Shown here: piece by piece, positions 40,759 through 48,776 of the stretch
Layout of the letters: each line of letters begins with the position of its first letter
Position numbering within the stretch: the stretch's first letter is position 1
Assembly: GCA_001310555.1 (NCBI GenBank)
Contig: BAXO01000014.1
Coordinates: 1-64,000, forward strand
Origin: Bacillus sp. JCM 19058
Lineage (GTDB): Bacteria; Bacillota; Bacilli; Bacillales_H; Bacillaceae_D
Direction of reading: 5' to 3'
Length of the DNA stretch: 64,000 bases
The notes under the pieces: generated by a model
Told to the model about the DNA's origin: nothing
What the model saw: the letters and a program-made list of their open reading frames with translations, nothing else
Databases searched by the model: none
Program-made: the position numbers and the translations under genes

Positions 40759-42295
40759 TCAGCCTTTAAGCTGCTCGTATAACTCACGGTAGCTTTCTTC
40801 AGCAGGAGCGAGTTCGATCGCACGCTCCAACGATTCAAGAGCTTCCTTTTCCTTTCCAAGCTCAAGGAAGACGAGCGCCAAATTAAAATGCGCCTGATCA
40901 AAGTCGGGCTTTTGGGCGATTGCTGTTTGCAAAAGTCCTTCTGCTTCAGCGGGATTTCCTTCAACAATTTCGATATAGGCAAGCAGGAAGTAGGCTTCCG
41001 CGACAGAAGTTTCCTTGGCGACGATTCTGTGCAAAAAAGGAGCGGCCATTTCCAATTGCTCCTGTTCAATATACTCATGAGCAATTTGAACATCAAGCCT
41101 ATCAGCTTCTTCTCCTCTCGTAGCTGTTGTACCGTACGCTATGAGTGAAATCGTACCGAGTAAGGCAAGAAAAGTCACACCTACTTGCCTAATATGAAAT
41201 CGATGCTTAGGCAAATGAAGGCTGCCGCAGCTAAATAGCCTCCAACCAAGCCTCCGATATGGGCTCCATTATCAACGATTGGCACAATAAAACCGAGGCC
41301 AGGTTAATCGCTAAAATCACTAATAAATTCATTCCAATCGTACGAAAAAAACAGCTTCCTGTAAATCGTTCCAAAATAAAGCAACGCACCAAAGCAGCCA
41401 AAAATAGCTCCAGACGCGCCAGCGGCAACCTGATCGTTAAAAGCAAAGCTAGCAAGAGAACCAAACAGCCCGGCAAATAAGTATATCCCGAAAAAAAACG
41501 TCCGGTTCCATAAATTCTCTCCACCATCCCGCCCAAGTAAAACAGGGCTAGCATGTTCATCGCCAAGTGAACGACTCCAATATGCAAAAACATCGCCGTC
41601 AGCAGCCGCCACCACTCTCCTTCAAGAATAAGCGGATTGTATTTGGCCCCGTATTCGATTAATGTCGATACGGAAGTGCTTTCGCCATTCGTTTCAACAT
41701 ACATAAACAGTAGCACAGACACAGCCATTAACAAATACGTAAGCAACGGCTTGCCGAACGTGAATAAGGAACGCTCTTTTGCTTGCTTCTCCTTTGTGCT
41801 TTGGCGAAGGTTCGCTTCGATTCGAACGATTTCTGCCTCTGTTTCGACGCTGTTGCTAAACGTCCGGATTTCCATACTTCTAAGCTTCGGAAATCTTTCT
41901 TCCAGTATGCGATTTCGTTGCTCTTCATCTTGAAGTAATAACGTCGAACGCATTTTTGTCCTCTTGCCCTTACCGACATACACCGTCTTTTGCAAGTACT
42001 CCCATTCGTCGACAGGAGGTAAGAGCGACACATACAAATTTTCTGCTTCAAGCTCTTTTAAACCAAGTTGCTTTCTAATGTATTCAAAACGGCTGCCAGC
42101 TTCAAGGATATCCTGCTTGAGCCGATTTCCCCAATCGATATCCTTGCGTACAATTCTGAAAACCCTATTCGGTTTGACCCCATCCTCCTCCAACCATACT
42201 TCCATTCCCTGCTGGTTGAGAACTCGATAGTTTCGCTCATGTACGAAGTAATCAATCAGCTTCCAGAAAAAATAATCGTGCTGCAAAACATCCAT
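40759..42295 (-). CDS. gluP: Rhomboid protease GluP with C-terminal TPR domain
   Basis: Intramembrane serine protease of B. subtilis YqgP/GluP type, about 510 residues. Cytosolic N-terminal domain (residues 1-180), then the rhomboid core: WWRLLTAMFLHIGVVHLAMNM, catalytic serine in AAGASGAIFG and catalytic histidine in DNGAHIGGLVGGYLAAAAF. The C-terminal part (40759-41214) has a seventh membrane segment (VTFLALLGTISLIAYG) and three TPR units (AHFNLALVFLELGKEKEALESLERAIEL). Breaks near 41491, 41345, 41305 and 41197 split it into apparent pieces. Start ATG 42295 with AAAGGATGAG. Proposed role: membrane protein quality control and glucose export in B. subtilis. Confidence 0.85.
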
Positions 42296-42407
42296 GTTCT
42301 CATCCTTTCTAGCTTCAACCGAAAATGACCCCTCCGTATGACTGCGCTTCAATCATACATTAGAGAGAGGTGTATGAGCAATGATTTGAACACAATCAAC
42401 GCATGAT

Positions 42408-42443
42408 AAAAAGCAGCTTTACTCATGCGAAAAGCTGCTTTTG
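42408..42443. terminator. Hairpin upstream of gluP
   Basis: AAAAAGCAGCTTT / AAAAGCTGCTTTT stem-loop with A- and T-rich flanks on both sides; could terminate in either direction. Confidence 0.55.
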
Positions 42444-42550
42444 AAGGGGAATGAGCGTATCTGCTCGGCAAATGCACGCACCTTCGATCGTTTTCCGCCG
42501 ACATATGGACGCACATATTCTCGTTCAGTGGGCAACATAGGGATAAACAA
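42419..42550 (-). CDS. Possible 43-residue ORF
   Basis: TTG at 42550 with GAGGAAGAG upstream. Reads FIPMLPTEREYVRPYVGGKR and ends KSSFSHE inside the terminator-like hairpin, which weakens the case. Not recognised. Confidence 0.25.
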   Translation of the reverse strand: MFIPMLPTEREYVRPYVGGKRSKVRAFAEQIRSFPFKSSFSHE

Positions 42551-42597
42551 CCCGATAGCTCTTCCTCACCCGAAAAGGTACTAATTAAAAGCCTATA

Positions 42598-42795
42598 TCA
42601 ATGTGCCGCTCGATTGTTTGTGAAGATGGTGTTTAGCATTTGTTCTCGCACATAGGGAATTTGCATAGCTAAACCTAGCAAGAACCTGCGGATCCACGGT
42701 TTTTTAAACGTTATATTGATAATTCGATAACGATATTTATAGCCTAAATAAAATGAAATAGCTAGACAGAGTAATGAAACTAAGCGATTTACCAT
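42598..42795 (-). CDS. Small single-span membrane protein
   Basis: 65 residues, intact: LVSLLCLAISFYLGYKYRY is one membrane span, followed by a strongly basic amphipathic helix (KKPWIRRFLLGLAMQIPYVREQML). Such short basic membrane proteins are common in Bacillus. GGAGGG upstream of ATG 42795. Function unknown. Confidence 0.65.
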   Translation of the reverse strand: MVNRLVSLLCLAISFYLGYKYRYRIINITFKKPWIRRFLLGLAMQIPYVREQMLNTIFTNNRAAH

Positions 42796-42907
42796 AGTTG
42801 CGACCCTCCTTGCCCTTACTTTGTGTGGAAAGTCGTCATCTTATCCGTTCGATAATGAAAAAAAACGAAGCTTGCATGCGAATCATATGAGACAAGGCTT
42901 ATTCGCA

Positions 42908-43795
42908 CTATGCTAAACGTTTACCGCGCTTCATTTTCTTATAATATTGACTTGCGATATCGTGCATCGCTTGATTTTCGGTTTTACTGAAAATCCAAAG
43001 AGAATCGGCAACATCCTGAATCGCTTTTGCTTTTTGTCCAAGCAAGTAGGAGCAATAACCTCTTTGAAAGTGTGATTCGCCTAGTAAATATAAGGAATGA
43101 ATACGATATGAAGTAATAATAGCGTCATTGACTAAATTGTATGCAAGGTTGAGGTTGTCCATAAATACTGAGGTTCTACTGAAATTGTAGTTGATTCGAA
43201 TGTAAAGCTGAGCGTTGAATTGCGGGAGCTTCTTGCATTTTGCTAAAGCGAGTTCATATTTTTCTACTGCGAGTGAATAGTTCCGTTCTTCACTCTCGAT
43301 AATCGCCAAAGAGCTTAAGATTTCGACTTCAAGGGTTGAAGTTGTTTTGGCCATATTCGTCTTGACAGCAAGGGCCTCTTCTAAGGAGGCAACAGCTACA
43401 GAATAGCTTTTCTCTACATAATAATAACAAACCCCGTAAGCCCATAAAATAAACTTTTTTTAACGGTTCTGATTTAAACAGCGGATTATGCAATTCGTTT
43501 TCGATCATTTTTTTTGGCCTCACTATATTCATTCCGCCGCAGATGGTAACGAATTTGTTCGCTCGTTTCCGCTGCGTAATTTAAACGGGGCGCTTCATAT
43601 TCGGAAAAAAAAGTAGTTCGCGTCAACTCCTAAACGAATGGCCAATTGATGCAGGATTAAGGAAGTAGGCTGAATTTCCCCCCTTTCAATTTTGCAAATC
43701 GTTGCCTGGGTACAAATATCCTCGGCAAGCTCCTTTTGCGTAATGTCATAAAACTGGCGAAGTTCCTTTATTTTTTGCCCAATTTCATAATACAT
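42908..43795 (-). CDS. PlcR-like HTH/TPR quorum-sensing regulator (RRNPP family)
   Basis: About 295 residues, matching PlcR (285). N-terminal XRE helix-turn-helix, residues 5-62 (IGQKIKELRQFYDITQKELAE, IERGEIQPTSLILHQLAIRLGVDANYFF). The rest is TPR-like helices: WAYGVCYYYVEKSYSVAVASLEEALAV, LSSLAIIESEERNYSLAVEKYELALAK, NFSRTSVFMDNLNLAYNLVNDAI, YLLGESHFQRGYCSYLLGQKAKAIQDV. The pattern RINYN...SYRIHSL..LGE..FQRG parallels the C-terminal PlcR repeats. Breaks near 43608-43615, 43505-43512 and 43455-43462. In the family a secreted, re-imported peptide binds the TPR part and switches DNA binding. A divergent gene at 43990 encodes a peptide of exactly the expected kind. Confidence 0.82.
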
Positions 43796-43900
43796 GGCGC
43801 CTCCTTATATAGTAAAAAAATAATTATGATTATTTCATTCGCCATGTGCGTGAGAAAAACCTGCCTAAAAGCGCAATTTTTCGTGTCAATTTGCCATGAA

Positions 43901-43919
43901 GACAAATACAAACTTTGTC
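43901..43919. promoter_or_regulatory. Inverted repeat upstream of the pro-peptide gene
   Basis: GACAAA-N7-TTTGTC, perfect, 71 bases before the pro-peptide start and about 105 bases before the regulator start. A candidate operator. Confidence 0.45.
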
Positions 43920-43926
43920 CAAACCT

Positions 43927-43939
43927 GTCATAGTATGAC
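43927..43939. promoter_or_regulatory. Second palindrome upstream of the pro-peptide gene
   Basis: GTCATA-G-TATGAC, perfect. It contains the CATA/TATG half-sites used by PlcR but in a compact arrangement. May be an operator or overlap the -10. Confidence 0.45.
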
Positions 43940-43989
43940 TTGTAAAGAATAATAAAAAAAATTCATTTAACTAAGAGGAGGATTTTCAA

Positions 43990-44116
43990 ATGAAAAAAAA
44001 CAATCGCCACTTTACTTGCTGTCGGGTTTGTCGTGACATTGGTTTTCCCTGGTTCTGCCAAAGAAGTTCTTGACGCCGGTCTCATCTTGCAAATGCTTCC
44101 TCATATTCATGCTTAA
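43990..44116 (+). CDS. Exported signalling pro-peptide (PapR/Phr-like), cognate of the PlcR-like regulator
   Basis: ATG at 43990 with a perfect AGAGGAGG upstream. Reading with seven instead of eight A at 43992-44000 gives 41 residues: a signal peptide (MKKTIATLLAVGFVVTLVFP, then GSA as a likely signal peptidase site) and a short tail KEVLDAGLILQMLPHIHA. As printed, the frame stops after 31 unrelated codons. Length, signal peptide, short C-terminal tail and divergent pairing with an HTH/TPR regulator are what RRNPP pheromone precursors show. A strong terminator follows at 44171. The mature pheromone would be the last five to ten residues (inference). Confidence 0.72.
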
Positions 44117-44170
44117 TTTTAGGACAAGCTAACGAGAAAGTGATTTCTTTATAAAAAACGCGTCTTTTCG

Positions 44171-44210
44171 GCTTCATTGCTTACCTTCGAAGGAGCAATG
44201 AAGCTTTTTC
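44171..44210 (+). terminator. Terminator of the pro-peptide gene
   Basis: Eleven-base perfect stem (GCTTCATTGCT / AGCAATGAAGC) with TTTTTCTT tail. Confidence 0.85.
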
Positions 44211-44296
44211 TTACTGACACTCTTAATTAAACCGACCCGATTTTCTTTGTATACTGAAAGTAAGCCTCATACTTCCCCTATAACAATAAAATTGTT

Positions 44297-45319
44297 TTAA
44301 TCGCCTATATATTTGCTGTACAGGCTTCGTGCCCGTGTCAAATCCTCAGTACCCTGAATAAGAATTCGTCCGTCAGGAAAAGAACAAATCGCTCCCCCTC
44401 CTTAATTTGAACCTTAAGCAAAAATGGCGTTTCCTTTACTTCCGCAACTGCCTTCAGCCGGTTAGCCCACTCGTTGAGCTCCAGGCGCTGCTTACGTCGG
44501 AATTGAACCGTTTCTCTCCCACATAATGTCGTCATCGCATTGCCTGTCTCGGACTGTAAGGCGGGGTATTCTTTTCTTTGACAGGTCGGGCAATCGCTCT
44601 TCGCTTTAGACATCGTCAAATCAAATTGCTCATTATTCCAGACGTCAAAGGTTTTTAACGTCGAGCGAAGTGACTTCTGTCCCCCTACTAAATACTTGAG
44701 CGTTTCCACGACCTGGTAAGAGGCTACCAAATCGACTACTGGACTAATAACACCGATTGTATCACAGGTTTGCCCTTGCCCATCGCCTTGCTGGATAAAG
44801 CAGCGCAAGCATGGCGTTTTTTTCAGGAATAAACAGGGCTGACATGCCGCGTGAGCTAACTGCTCCTCCATATGCAAAAGGAATGCCTTTTTGATAGCAT
44901 GCATCATTTAATAAGAATCTCGTTTGAAAGTTATCAGTGCCGTCCAGCACAAGGTCAATCCGATCAAGTAAGGAAGCGATCGTCTCTGTTGTAACATCGG
45001 ACACATGAGCATCGATCGTCACCGCTGAATTCATACTTTGCAATTTCTGTTTGGCGGCAACTGCTTTCGGTAAGCTCTCCGCTACATCCTTTTCATCGAA
45101 TAGCATTTGCCGTTGCAAATTACTCATCTCCACATAATCCCGATCGACGATGCGAACGTAACCAACTCCTGCGCGAACGAGGTGGTTAGCAATTACTGTG
45201 CCAAGCGCTCCGACGCCAACGACTAGCACTCGACTTTGCGCTAAGCGATGTTGCCCATCCCGGCCAATAGGCGCAAACAGCATTTGTCTTGAATAACGCT
45301 CATAGGATTCACTCATCAT
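44297..45319 (-). CDS. ThiF/MoeB-family adenylyltransferase
   Basis: Activates the C-terminal glycine of ThiS or MoaD by adenylation. About 340 residues. YSRQMLFAPIGRDGQHRLAQSRVLVVGVGALGT near residue 10-45, RIVDRDYVEMSNLQRQMLFDEKDV, and the ATP loop VLDGTDNFQTRFLLND. Two zinc pairs, CLRC and CPTC, are intact. Breaks at the seven-T run near 44817-44823 and near 44380; the corrected end is GRILIQGTEDLTRARSLYSKY. AAGGAGGATCAG precedes ATG 45319. The thi operon lacks thiF, so this is its likely ThiF; MoeB is the alternative. Confidence 0.85.
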
Positions 45320-45397
45320 CTGATCCTCCTTCGACAAGCCTTGCGGTCTTCCCTTTTATTGTAGAAGTCTGCAAAAGGATTTTTTATTGCCGCTACT

Positions 45398-46178
45398 TCA
45401 AACTAGCATACCTATCCCGATACCAATTAACGCTCCTGAAAGGGTGCAGCTAAAGTTGACAGCATTATTTCCAAGCCAACTCTTTCCGTGAACTTGTTTC
45501 GTCGCACGCCCACAATGCTGCTCTCTCTCAGTTTTTATACCACACTGCTCGCAGCGATAAACAACTTGATAATATGCGCCGATTACAGTATCGACCAAAT
45601 TGCCGATAAAGCCTGCTAAGGTGAGCAGGCCGACTAGAAAGACAGAAACAACTGGCTGCCAAAACAAAAAGGCGGCGCCGCTTAGGAATAAGCTTCCTCC
45701 AAGTGCGGCAAGCATGCCAAGAGCTGTTACCGCTCCAGACGTCCCTTGCTCGACACGTTTCCTACTAGCGATGTGAAGCGGCCTTGTTTTGCTAAGAGCT
45801 CCAAGCTCTGATGCCCATGTATCAGCATTTGCCGCGGCTAAGCTGGCAATAAATGCAAAAAGCCAGAGGTCTATTGGAAAGAATCCATACAAGGCAGCAC
45901 ACGCCGCGGCTACTCCTCCGTTAGCAAGCACCTGCCATTCATTACGGCATCCGTCTTTTGGCGTACTTCAGTTTCCTTTCTTTCTTGTTGATAGGAACTC
46001 CAAAAAGTTGAGCTCATAAAGAAAAGAGCTAGAAGCAATAAACCTTGGATTCCTAATCCGAAAGTAATGAGACTTCCGACGATTAGCGCCGCTAGTGCGC
46101 CTGCTTTTGTTAGCTTTTTAAAAAAAAGTAGGCAGCAAATGCGAGAAGCATTACGCCGAAGTACAAAAGCAAAACCAC
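45398..46178 (-). CDS. DUF92 family membrane protein
   Basis: About 260 residues, seven or so spans. FGVMLLAFAAYFF, ALAALIVGSLITFGLGIQGLLLLALFFMSSTFWS, then VLANGGVAAACAALYGFFP, ANADTWASELGALSKTRPLHI and GLLTLAGFIGNLVDTVIGAYYQ, the DUF92/TMEM19 core. Breaks near 46118-46125 and near 45935. GTG start overlaps the yqgN stop by one base. Homologues in plants include a phytyl-phosphate kinase; the bacterial role is unknown. Confidence 0.78.
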
Positions 46179-46738
46179 TAGATCACTCCCTCTGGTGTGA
46201 TGACAAAACGTACCGGAAGATCGTGCCCCTCTTTCGGGATGGACGTGATCAGTTGGGTAGATAAAGCTAGCGCAACCGTCACACCCTCATAATCTTCCAG
46301 AAAGCGATCGTAGTAGCCGCCACCATATCCAAGACGATAGCCTTGATTGTCAAAGGCCAGTCCCGGTACGACAAGCGTGTCAATTTCGCTTTTGTCGAAC
46401 TTCGAACAGATTGTTGTATTCGGCTCCTTTAGCCCCATAAATGTTGATTCTACTTGAGTAAAATCGGTTATTTGATAAAAATGCATCTGTTTTGTTTCTC
46501 GGTTGACGCGCGGTACAGCGACTCGCTTTCCTTGCTGCCAAGCCGTCTCGATTAAAGATCGAGTCGCTACCTCGCCTTTGCGAGCTATCGTCAAGCCGAT
46601 GACTTCGGCGCTTTGCCAAAAGGTTTGCTTAATTAAGTACTGTGCCAGTTGCGCTGATTGCCTCTGAATCTCGTCGTGCTCCAGTGAAGCGAGCTGCTTT
46701 TTGAGCTCAGTCCGCATAAGCTGTTTTTGTTGCCTCAT
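46178..46738 (-). CDS. yqgN: 5-formyltetrahydrofolate cyclo-ligase
   Basis: Salvages 5-formyl-THF to 5,10-methenyl-THF using ATP. Intact, 186 residues. RTELKKQLASL start, VAVPRVNRETKQMHFYQI, PGLAFDNQGYRLGYGGGYYDRFL near 130-155 is the signature. ATG 46738 with GGAGG upstream. Pairs with rpmG upstream as in B. subtilis and overlaps the DUF92 gene. Confidence 0.93.
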   Translation of the reverse strand: MRQQKQLMRTELKKQLASLEHDEIQRQSAQLAQYLIKQTFWQSAEVIGLTIARKGEVATRSLIETAWQQGKRVAVPRVNRETKQMHFYQITDFTQVESTFMGLKEPNTTICSKFDKSEIDTLVVPGLAFDNQGYRLGYGGGYYDRFLEDYEGVTVALALSTQLITSIPKEGHDLPVRFVITPEGVI

Positions 46739-46815
46739 CTCGACTGACCTCCAATTATCGGAAGATGTAAGTGAAATTCTCAAAAATCTGTACTGGCGAC
46801 CATTTTCTCTTTTTA

Positions 46816-46860
46816 TGTAAAAAAATAAGCAGTGGAATAACCCAGCTGCTTATTTAGTCT
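46816..46860 (-). terminator. Terminator of rpmG
   Basis: AAATAAGCAG / CTGCTTATTT stem overlapping the rpmG stop codon, followed on the minus strand by seven T. Confidence 0.75.
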
Positions 46861-46999
46861 CACGATGCAACGTGTGACGCTTTAATCTAGGGCTGTATTT
46901 TTTCAATTCAATACGCTCTGGATTTGTTCGCTTATTTTTCGTTGTAATATAGTTCCGGTCTCCTGACTCTGTGCAAGCAAGAGTAACTTGTACACGCAT
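46850..46999 (-). CDS. rpmG: Ribosomal protein L33, zinc-ligand-poor form
   Basis: Large-subunit protein bL33, 49 residues, intact: [44 protein letters not shown]. Zinc-binding L33 has two Cys pairs; here only Cys 9 remains, with Ser 12 and Ser 36 in the other places, so this is a zinc-independent (C-minus) type at a locus that carries rpmGA in B. subtilis. ATG 46999 after GGAGGGATAG. No Zur box is visible upstream. Confidence 0.93.
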   Translation of the reverse strand: MRVQVTLACTESGDRNYITTKNKRTNPERIELKKYSPRLKRHTLHRETK

Positions 47000-47085
47000 T
47001 TCTATCCCTCCAAACCAATTCATCATACTCAAATATCATAGCAAACCTCTGGTTTGGGATCAAGTATATTTTCTTTACAGTTCGA

Positions 47086-47841
47086 TTAATTGAGCAGCTG
47101 TTGATGCTGCTGTTGCAAAATAGCAAGCGATGAGTGGCGAAGCATCCACATTTGTGCCGCTGCCTCACTCCAAGCAGGGAGCGTAAAATGGATCGTAAAC
47201 ATACTGTCTAATGTCTCGGTAGCAATCGGGGCAAGCATTAGCCTTCCCTTCGATTCGTTCCAAATCGCTTCGCTTTTTCCAGCTGCAAAATGTAGCGCTT
47301 CCCCGTCCCGACTTTTACCAGATACTAAAGTGTAGCCTTGATCATGATAATGTGAAAGCGCTTTTGCCTGAGGGGAATAAAAAATCATTTCATCGTTTTC
47401 TACCGCGATCATTGGTTTTTGCTGAAAAACCAAGCGAACTTTTCTTTCAGCGTTCGATTGATTTTTTATAAACAGGTTTCGGATCACACCTTCTCCTTTT
47501 AAATAAGAGCGATCAAATAACGTGAGCTGCACATCCCACAAGCGATGATAGGCGAGACTCATTTGAACGAATTCTTTTTGGTAATAGCCCGGATATAAAT
47601 CCCATTCCGGTGCCTCCATCCACGCGCACTCCCCTTCAAACCACAAGCCTAAACGAGACGATAATGCTTGCTGTCCATTCTGGTCCAAGCGGTAAAATGT
47701 TAATTTTAGCCTTGGGTCCACTTGAAGCTGAGCAATTTCATTTTGGTGCTCGCTTACATAAGCCTCGTCCTGAAATAGAGCTTTCGCCTGCTCCTGCTGC
47801 AAATGTTGATTCTGGATAAGAGGATACATTAATTTTTTCAA
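47086..47841 (-). CDS. Uncharacterised protein, possible beta-sandwich
   Basis: 251 residues, intact. Strand-rich middle with many aromatic residues: LGLWFEGECAWMEAPEWDLYPGYY, LTLFDRSYLKGEGVIRNLFIKNQ, MIFYSPQAKALSHYHDQGYTLVSGKS. This loosely recalls the N-terminal sandwich of GH15 glucoamylases, but no catalytic barrel follows. Function not assigned. Confidence 0.55.
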   Translation of the reverse strand: MKKLMYPLIQNQHLQQEQAKALFQDEAYVSEHQNEIAQLQVDPRLKLTFYRLDQNGQQALSSRLGLWFEGECAWMEAPEWDLYPGYYQKEFVQMSLAYHRLWDVQLTLFDRSYLKGEGVIRNLFIKNQSNAERKVRLVFQQKPMIAVENDEMIFYSPQAKALSHYHDQGYTLVSGKSRDGEALHFAAGKSEAIWNESKGRLMLAPIATETLDSMFTIHFTLPAWSEAAAQMWMLRHSSLAILQQQHQQLLN

Positions 47842-48361
47842 CTCCTTCGCGATCGGTATTGAACGATTATTTGGAAAGCTTGCAAGTACGATACTGAAAA
47901 CGCCTGTTCAGTCCACCATAACAATTCATAGATTTATCATACCTTGCTAGATAGGTAGGAACAAGAAGGTTAAATTGTCTTATTTTGTCAAACAACACGC
48001 AAGCCTAACGCCTCTCTTTTTAAAAAAATATTTCGTGAAAATTTGCTATCAATCGCTGTCAAAATTTTTTGTCAACTTTTGCAGAAGCGAGGGCCTTCAT
48101 GCATACTGTTACTGCTGCCTACCATACGAGAATCTCTATCTACGATTCTCCCGAAATAATGCAACTAGGACACGATCGATAAATCCGTGATCGAGACTAG
48201 TGCATTCGTTTGAAAGCTTGCTGACTTGCTCGGGCTGGAAAACGCGTGGCGATGAAGGAACCTTTAAATCAGTAGGCTTTCGGTGGTTGTAATGATATAA
48301 TAGAGTCGGGTCAAAAGACACAGGGACTGAGCAGGAAATTAACGAAGGAGTATACGCCTTA
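47842..48361. other. Intergenic region
   Basis: No gene seen. A TATAAT at about 48296-48301 may serve the downstream coiled-coil gene; otherwise nothing recognisable. Confidence 0.45.
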
Positions 48362-48717
48362 ATGGAATGGACAATAGCTGGTTTATTAGGCCTTGCAATC
48401 GTTTTACTTCTACTATCCTTTTTCGTCGCGATCAGGCGGCAAAGGTAGCAGAAGAGCTTGAGCAGTTTTCGATGACAGTCATGCAAGAAATCTATCAGTT
48501 GAAAAAGAGGATGAGTCTACTGGAGGAGGAATTGCTGTTGCCGCAAGAACAAAGCTTCGAGCAGCAAGGGCGGCTTTCTTCACGTGAACAGCTGCTGAAG
48601 GATGTTGTTCATTGGCATGAAGCTGGTTATTCTAGTGAGGAGATCGCGGCTGAAACAGAGCTCACACCAATGGAAGTCGAGCATCTCCTGAAATCATACT
48701 TAACCGAAAACGTTTAG
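48362..48717 (+). CDS. Membrane-anchored coiled-coil protein with C-terminal HTH-like end
   Basis: About 118 residues. MEWTIAGLLGLAIVLLLLSFFVAI is a membrane anchor; after a break near 48447 a coiled coil (VAEELEQFSMTVMQEIYQLKKRMSLLEEEL) leads to a helix-turn-helix-like end (WHEAGYSSEEIAAETELTPMEVEHLLKSYL). Similar small proteins (DUF6115-like) occur in other bacilli. AAGGAG before ATG. Possibly a membrane-tethered regulator; unproven. Confidence 0.65.
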
Positions 48718-48732
48718 CTCCTCTGCAGGATT

Positions 48733-48776
48733 AAAAAGGCGGGCCTTCCATCATCGATGGACGCCCGCCTTTTTTC
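48733..48776. terminator. Bidirectional terminator
   Basis: AAAAAGGCGGGC / GCCCGCCTTTTTT, a strong G+C stem with A- and T-runs on both sides, between the coiled-coil gene and pbpA. Confidence 0.85.
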
